From the NCBI GenBank assembly GCA_011050655.1, contig DRFG01000046.1:1-48251 (forward strand): DNA of 48,251 nt. The letters run 5' to 3'. The notes under the pieces were generated by a model. It worked only from the letters and a program-made list of their open reading frames with translations. It did not search any database and was not told the DNA's origin. The stretch comes from Roseobacter sp. (lineage in GTDB: Bacteria > Pseudomonadota > Alphaproteobacteria > Rhodobacterales > Rhodobacteraceae). Positions 44,187 through 48,251 of the stretch are shown piece by piece. Position numbers and translations under genes: made by a program. Every line of letters starts with the position of its first letter. Position 1 is the first letter of the stretch.

Positions 44187-44681
44187 ATGCGCGTTGGCCT
44201 TTATCCCGGCACCTTTGATCCCATCACCTTGGGGCATATCGACATCATCCGGCGCGCTGCTACCTTGGTTGATAAACTGGTGATCGGCGTTGCGATCAAC
44301 CGTGACAAGGGCCCTTTGTTCGAGCTGGAAGAGCGGGTTCAGCAGATCGAGGAAGAATGCAGTAAATTGCGAGTAGAAACCGGTACCGAAATTATCGTGT
44401 ATCCGTTCGAAAACCTGTTGATCGACTGCGCACGTGATGTGGGCGCGCAGATGATCATACGCGGTTTACGCGCTGTCGCTGATTTCGAATATGAATACCA
44501 GATGGTCGGCATGAACAGAAAACTCGATGACAGTATTGAAACCGTATTTCTGATGGCAGAGGCTGAACATCAAGCGATCGCCAGCAAGTTGGTCAAGGAA
44601 ATCGCCCGGCTTGGCGGCGACGTCAGCAAATTTGTGACGCCAGCCGTTAATGCCGAGTTGTTGAAAAGGTTTCGAACCTAA
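44187..44681 (+). CDS. coaD: Phosphopantetheine adenylyltransferase
   Basis: Second-last step of coenzyme A synthesis. The 164-residue sequence has the nucleotidyltransferase motif GLYPGTFDPITLGHIDIIRRA, the substrate stretch VIIRGLRAVADFEYEYQMVGMNRKLD (here MIIRGLRA), and the C-terminal SKLVKEIARLGGDVSKFVTPAV. It ends 4 bp inside the 3' end of gap on the other strand, so there is no room for separate terminators. The ribosome site before ATG 44187 is weak. Confidence 0.96.
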   Translation: MRVGLYPGTFDPITLGHIDIIRRAATLVDKLVIGVAINRDKGPLFELEERVQQIEEECSKLRVETGTEIIVYPFENLLIDCARDVGAQMIIRGLRAVADFEYEYQMVGMNRKLDDSIETVFLMAEAEHQAIASKLVKEIARLGGDVSKFVTPAVNAELLKRFRT

Positions 44682-45679
44682 AGCGTTTTGGCGATTACCC
44701 TTGAGGTGTCCAGCATCCGGTTCGAGAAACCCCATTCATTGTCGTACCAAGCCAACACGCGTATCTGGGTTTTGGCCTGTACCGATGTCTGGTCGGTTGC
44801 CACGACGCATGAATGGCTGTCGTGATTAAGGTCGATCGACACAAGAGGGCGGTCCACCATGCCCATGATCCCCTTGAGCGGGCCGTTCGCCGCGTCACGC
44901 AAGGCGGTATTTACCTCGTCCGTGGTCACATCGCGCGATACTTCGACGACCAGATCGACGCATGACACGTTCGGCGTGGGAACCCGAATTGCAGTACCGC
45001 CGATGCGTCCGTCCAGATCGGGCAACACCTTGCCAAGCGTTTTGGCTGCCCCGGTGGTGGTCGGGATCATCGACAATGCCGCAGCGCGTGCGCGATAAAG
45101 GTCGCTATGGGCTGTGTCGTGGGTGGGTTGATCCCCAGTATAGCTGTGGATCGTCGTCATATGCCCGTGCTTGATGCCAAAAGCATCGTTCAACGTCTTG
45201 GTTAGCGGAGCCATGCAGTTGGTCGTACATGAGGCATTGCTGAGCACGGTTTCGCTGCCGTCGATCAGATTATGGTTCACACCATAAACGATCGTTTTCA
45301 TTGCATCTTTTCCAGGTGCCGAGATCAGCACTCGTTTCGACCCGTTTTCCAGGTGTTTGGCGGCTGCGGCATGCGTAACGAAAATGCCGGTACATTCGAG
45401 TACGATATCGACATCACCCCAGTCCAAGGATGCGGGATCGCGTTCGGCTGTAACACGGATCGGGCCTTGGCCCACGTCCATTGTGTCACCCTCGACAGTG
45501 ACGCGACCGCGATAACGGCCATGGACAGAGTCAAATTCAAACAGATGAGCATTGGTTTCGACCGGGGCTAAATCATTGATCGCTATCACCTGAAGATCGG
45601 TGTTGTCTTGTTCCATCAAAGCGCGCAGCACATTGCGACCGATGCGACCAAAGCCGTTGATTGCCAATTTAGTAGCCAT
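44678..45679 (-). CDS. gap: Glyceraldehyde-3-phosphate dehydrogenase, NAD type
   Basis: Glycolytic GAPDH, 333 residues. Rossmann start INGFGRIGRNVLRAL; catalytic Cys151 in SNASCTTNC and His178 in HSYTGD; IRVLAWYDNEWGFSNRM near the end. Asp36 in AINDLAPVET is the residue that binds the NAD ribose and rejects NADP, so this copy should be NAD-linked. A near-consensus promoter with a CceR-like operator over its -10 lies just upstream, the layout of a repressed gene. A 47-residue membrane protein gene lies between it and its paralogue. Confidence 0.96.
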   Translation of the reverse strand: MATKLAINGFGRIGRNVLRALMEQDNTDLQVIAINDLAPVETNAHLFEFDSVHGRYRGRVTVEGDTMDVGQGPIRVTAERDPASLDWGDVDIVLECTGIFVTHAAAAKHLENGSKRVLISAPGKDAMKTIVYGVNHNLIDGSETVLSNASCTTNCMAPLTKTLNDAFGIKHGHMTTIHSYTGDQPTHDTAHSDLYRARAAALSMIPTTTGAAKTLGKVLPDLDGRIGGTAIRVPTPNVSCVDLVVEVSRDVTTDEVNTALRDAANGPLKGIMGMVDRPLVSIDLNHDSHSCVVATDQTSVQAKTQIRVLAWYDNEWGFSNRMLDTSRVIAKTL

Positions 45680-45698
45680 GAAAGCGTCCTCTTGAATT

Positions 45699-45736
45699 TG
45701 ATAGCGCTAACATTCATGAAATTGGCGTTATGTCAA
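45699..45736 (-). promoter_or_regulatory. gap promoter with CceR-like operator over the -10
   Basis: On the minus strand, TTGACA (45736-45731), a 17-base spacer and ATGTTA (45713-45708) form a strong promoter. TGTTAGCGCTATCA (45712-45699) overlaps the -10 and differs in one place from TGTTAGCGCTAACA, the palindrome I recall for the LacI-type regulator CceR of Rhodobacter. This placing would block RNA polymerase. Confidence 0.65.
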
Positions 45737-45796
45737 CCAACCGCATGGGGCTTGAGCTCAGGTTCGCGGATTTTTTTGATAAGGACCGCGACCGGG

Positions 45797-45940
45797 TTAG
45801 CGCCAGAAGGCCACCCATTCGATAAGATCCACAAACTTTTTCATAAGGAAGATAAGATGTTGGTTGCCGTACATCATTGTGTCAACCCCCAACGCTACGA
45901 TTACCACGGTGGCAAGAACGATAGCTATGGGAGTTGTCAT
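45797..45940 (-). CDS. Small single-span membrane protein (47 aa)
   Basis: A 47-residue protein with one membrane span near the N-terminus (PIAIVLATVVIVALGVDTMMYG) and a conserved-looking end with basic and aromatic residues (LMKKFVDLIEWVAFWR). ATG 45940 has AAGGA 8 bases upstream, which supports real translation; the longer frame above it overlaps the second gap gene. I recall similar small proteins next to gap in other Rhodobacterales, function unknown. It follows gap2 by 64 bp on the same strand and may be in its transcript. Confidence 0.65.
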   Translation of the reverse strand: MTTPIAIVLATVVIVALGVDTMMYGNQHLIFLMKKFVDLIEWVAFWR

Positions 45941-46004
45941 CTTGTGGGTCCTTGATAGGTCGTTACCTTTTGATATGACAGGGCAACGACCATGTCGCAA
46001 GGGT

Positions 46005-47006
46005 TCAGCCCAGCTTGCCCATGGCGACGGCCACGTCGGCCATGCGTACTGAGAATGCCCATTCATTGTCGTACCATGCCAAAACGCGCACCAGCCGCCC
46101 CCCTACAACTTTGGTCTGGTCCGGGGCAAAGATGGAGCTGTGTTCAGTATGGTTGAAATCAATCGACACCTTTTGTTCCGGGTCATAAGCCAGAACGCGG
46201 CCCATTGGGCCATTGGCTGCGGCCTGTACCGCTTGGTTGACTTCGTCGACGGTTACGTCTCGCGAAGCACAAAAGGTAAGATCGACGGCGCTGACGTTTG
46301 GGGTTGGCACGCGCATTGCCGTACCGTCCAGTTTGCCTTTTAGGGCAGGGAGAACTTCGCCCAATGCGGCGGCGGCACCTGTCGATGTGGGGATGATCGC
46401 CATTGCAGCGGCACGGGCGCGATAAAGATCGTCATGGCGACGATCCAAGGTAGTTTGGTCACCGGTATAGCTGTGCACCGTGGTCATGATACCGCTTTCG
46501 ATGCCAAAAGCTTCGTGTAGAACCTTGGCAAGCGGGGCAAGGCAATTGGTGGTGCACGACCCGTTCGACACCATCGTGTCAGATGCCACCAGTTCATTAT
46601 CGTTTACGCCAAAAACCACGGTGCGGTCGACGTTTTTGCCGGGAGCCGACAACAAGACGCGCTTGGCACCTCGATCCAAGTGAACCTTTGCTTTTGTGCC
46701 GTCATTGAATTTTCCGGTGCATTCCAGCACGACGTCACAGCCGTCCCAGTTGAGCTCCTCCATGCGGTAGGTAGACATGACCTCCATTTCGCCACGCCCC
46801 AGATCAAGAGTGCCGTTTCCGAGTTTTACCTCGTTGGGAAACCTACCATGCACGGAATCATATTTGATAAGATGTGCTGCAGTCTCGATAGGACCGGTGG
46901 CATTGATGCGCACGACCTCGATATCCTCACGCCCCGAAGCCGCGATGTGAGACAGGGTACAGCGGCCGATACGGCCAAATCCGTTGATACCTACTTTGAT
47001 CGTCAT
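46005..47006 (-). CDS. Glyceraldehyde-3-phosphate dehydrogenase paralogue, probably NADP-preferring
   Basis: A second 333-residue GAPDH that aligns without gaps to the first over the N-terminal half. Catalytic Cys151 (SNGSCTTNC) and the HSYTGD His are intact. Residue 36 is Ala (RINATGPIET) where the NAD enzyme has Asp, which removes the block to the NADP 2'-phosphate and suggests an anabolic (GapB-like) role in gluconeogenesis. Two CceR-like sites lie 93-123 bp upstream of its start, an activator-like position. The small membrane protein gene follows it. Confidence 0.93.
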   Translation of the reverse strand: MTIKVGINGFGRIGRCTLSHIAASGREDIEVVRINATGPIETAAHLIKYDSVHGRFPNEVKLGNGTLDLGRGEMEVMSTYRMEELNWDGCDVVLECTGKFNDGTKAKVHLDRGAKRVLLSAPGKNVDRTVVFGVNDNELVASDTMVSNGSCTTNCLAPLAKVLHEAFGIESGIMTTVHSYTGDQTTLDRRHDDLYRARAAAMAIIPTSTGAAAALGEVLPALKGKLDGTAMRVPTPNVSAVDLTFCASRDVTVDEVNQAVQAAANGPMGRVLAYDPEQKVSIDFNHTEHSSIFAPDQTKVVGGRLVRVLAWYDNEWAFSVRMADVAVAMGKLG

Positions 47007-47095
47007 GGGGGGCGTCCTTTGGCAAAAGCTTGACTTTGTGCGCTCTATATCTGGAGGCCATGGCTAGGATAAAGGTCTAAAACCCTCTGATTTCC

Positions 47096-47133
47096 TTATG
47101 TTAGCGTTAAAAGTTTATGTTAGCGGTAAAGGT
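47096..47133. promoter_or_regulatory. Tandem CceR-like sites between gap2 and the DUF808 gene
   Basis: TTATGTTAGCGTTAAA (47096-47111) and TTATGTTAGCGGTAAA (47115-47130) are near-identical direct repeats at a 19-bp step. Each contains TGTTAGCG, half of the TGTTAGCGCTAACA palindrome seen before the other gap gene. The 192-bp space is shared by two divergent genes, so either or both could be controlled. Confidence 0.55.
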
Positions 47134-47198
47134 GGGCAGGGCTTTGCCTTCTTGGCACGGTGCGCTACCCTTACCTGAATTAAATTTGGAGATAATAG

Positions 47199-48197
47199 AT
47201 GAGCGGTTTGCTGGCCCTGTTGGACGATGTCGCGGCGATAGCCAAAGTGGCTGCGGCCAGCGTTGATGATGTTATAGGGCAAGCCACCAAGGCAAGCGCG
47301 AAAGCCGCAGGTGCGGTGATTGACGATGCCGCTGTGACTCCGAAATATATCCAGGGTTTCAAAGCCAGTCGAGAGCTACCGATCATCTGGCGGATTACCA
47401 AAGGGTCATTTAAGAACAAGCTCGTATATCTGCTGCCGGCCGGTTTGCTGTTATCGAACTTTGCGCCTTGGGCTATTGCACCGTTGCTGATGCTGGGCGG
47501 GGCATATCTATGCTTTGAAGGGGCCGAGAAGGTCGCACACGCTGTGGGTATCGGGGGGGCAGGACATACAGATTATCCGCCTGGCGCTGACAAGGTTGCG
47601 ATCAAAGACCCCGCGCATCTTGAGGAACAAAAAGCCAAGGGCGCGATCAAAACAGATTTGATCCTTTCCGCCGAGATCATGACCATTATTCTATCCAATC
47701 TTACAGTGACCAACGTCTGGATGGAGGCCGCAGCTCTGGCTGCTGCTGCGATCATCATCACGGTCGCGGTGTATGGATCAGTCGCCTTGATCGTCAAGAT
47801 GGATGATATGGGTCTGTATATGGCGAAAAATGGCAATTTCACCCTGACCCGCAAACTCGGCCGCGGGATAGCGCGTGGCATGCCTGCCTTTCTCAAGACG
47901 TTGACGATCGTCGGGACCGCCGCAATGTTATGGGTCGGCGGATCCATCATTATTCACGGCATGGAGGAATTGGGCTTCACCGGCCTTGGCCATCTCATCG
48001 AAGGCTATGCAATCAGCGCGGCACATCTGTTTCCTGAGGCATATCAGGGTGCTGCTGAATGGATCGCCACCGCAGCTATGGACGGTGTTTTGGGGCTGGC
48101 ATTGGGTTTGATACTTATTCCGATCGGAGAAAAGATCATTACCCCCCTGTGGCGTGCGATATTCAGCGGTAAAAAGGCGAATGAACACACGGCTTGA
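47199..48197 (+). CDS. DUF808 family inner-membrane protein (YedI-like)
   Basis: A 332-residue DUF808 protein with several membrane spans (around KLVYLLPAGLLLSNFAPWAIAPLLMLGGAYLCF, IMTIILSNLTVTNVW, ALAAAAIIITVAVYGSVALIV, and two more near the C-terminus). The N-terminus SGLLALLDDVAAIAKVAAASVDDV, the Ala-rich KASAKAAGAVIDDAAVTPKYIQG and AEIMTIIL motifs are typical. A transport role has been guessed for the family but no substrate is known. TTGGAG stands 8 bases before ATG 47199. The final 54 bp of the window after it hold no gene that I can see. Confidence 0.9.
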   Translation: MSGLLALLDDVAAIAKVAAASVDDVIGQATKASAKAAGAVIDDAAVTPKYIQGFKASRELPIIWRITKGSFKNKLVYLLPAGLLLSNFAPWAIAPLLMLGGAYLCFEGAEKVAHAVGIGGAGHTDYPPGADKVAIKDPAHLEEQKAKGAIKTDLILSAEIMTIILSNLTVTNVWMEAAALAAAAIIITVAVYGSVALIVKMDDMGLYMAKNGNFTLTRKLGRGIARGMPAFLKTLTIVGTAAMLWVGGSIIIHGMEELGFTGLGHLIEGYAISAAHLFPEAYQGAAEWIATAAMDGVLGLALGLILIPIGEKIITPLWRAIFSGKKANEHTA

Positions 48198-48251
48198 GGC
48201 TTCAGGTATCAAGATTACGCGCAAATGAACAAAAAAAGGGGAGCAAGATGC

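Overview
The window reads as a chromosomal segment of a Roseobacter-group alphaproteobacterium (Rhodobacterales). Supporting signs are a complete gene transfer agent (GTA) cluster of the Rhodobacter capsulatus type placed between mltG and cysE, a pyruvate dehydrogenase E1-beta subunit carrying its own lipoyl domain, an alphaproteobacterial GTTC-N7-GTTC LexA box in front of uvrA, a TTAA-N7-TTAA CtrA-type box, and a dispersed GC-rich repeat ending in GGCAAAATGAA. I see no tRNA, rRNA, CRISPR array, integrase or transposase. No stretch over 300 bp is left without a gene.

Region 1 (1-15347, + strand). The 3' part of mltG is followed by a 213-bp regulatory gap: CtrA-type box within an inverted repeat, a TTGACT-17-TACAAA promoter with a palindrome in its spacer, and a strong terminator-like hairpin. 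Then come GTA genes g1, g2, g3, g3.5, g4, g5, g6, g7, g8, g9, g10, g10.1, g11, g12, g13, g14 and g15. These are the packaging terminase, portal, prohead protease, capsid, connectors, tail tube, tail chaperones, tape measure, baseplate or hub proteins and the large host-interaction protein. All frames are open and most neighbours overlap by 1-11 bp, so the particle is probably still made.

Region 2 (15471-23228). cysE (+) converges on a minus-strand run pgk, ftsB, pdhA, pdhB, pdhC. This joins lower glycolysis and pyruvate oxidation with one division gene. Divergent from pgk are two tandem cyclophilins, one cytoplasmic and one exported.

Region 3 (23297-34692). A bidirectional terminator separates the cyclophilins from a minus-strand bactofilin / M23 endopeptidase pair (cell shape), a DUF455 ferritin-like protein and a Bcp peroxiredoxin. 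Divergent from bcp are a large AsmA/DUF3971 envelope protein, queA, an MFS transporter, a DUF924 protein and lpd (E3). lpd carries the same palindrome in its leader as pdhA.

Region 4 (34704-48251). uvrA under a LexA box; a minus-strand valine catabolic run mmsA, acyl-CoA dehydrogenase, 3-hydroxyisobutyryl-CoA hydrolase, mmsB; a divergent LysR regulator; a CBS-pair protein; coaD; two paralogous GAPDH genes flanking a 47-residue membrane protein; and a DUF808 membrane protein. The two GAPDHs differ at the cofactor-selecting residue and carry CceR-like operators in opposite geometries. This suggests one glycolytic NAD enzyme that is repressed and one anabolic NADP-type enzyme that is activated by the same LacI-type regulator.

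The most noteworthy non-coding signals are the layered GTA control region, the shared PDH operator, the two GAPDH operator layouts, the LexA box and the four-copy repeat family. I found no wholly new multi-gene system.
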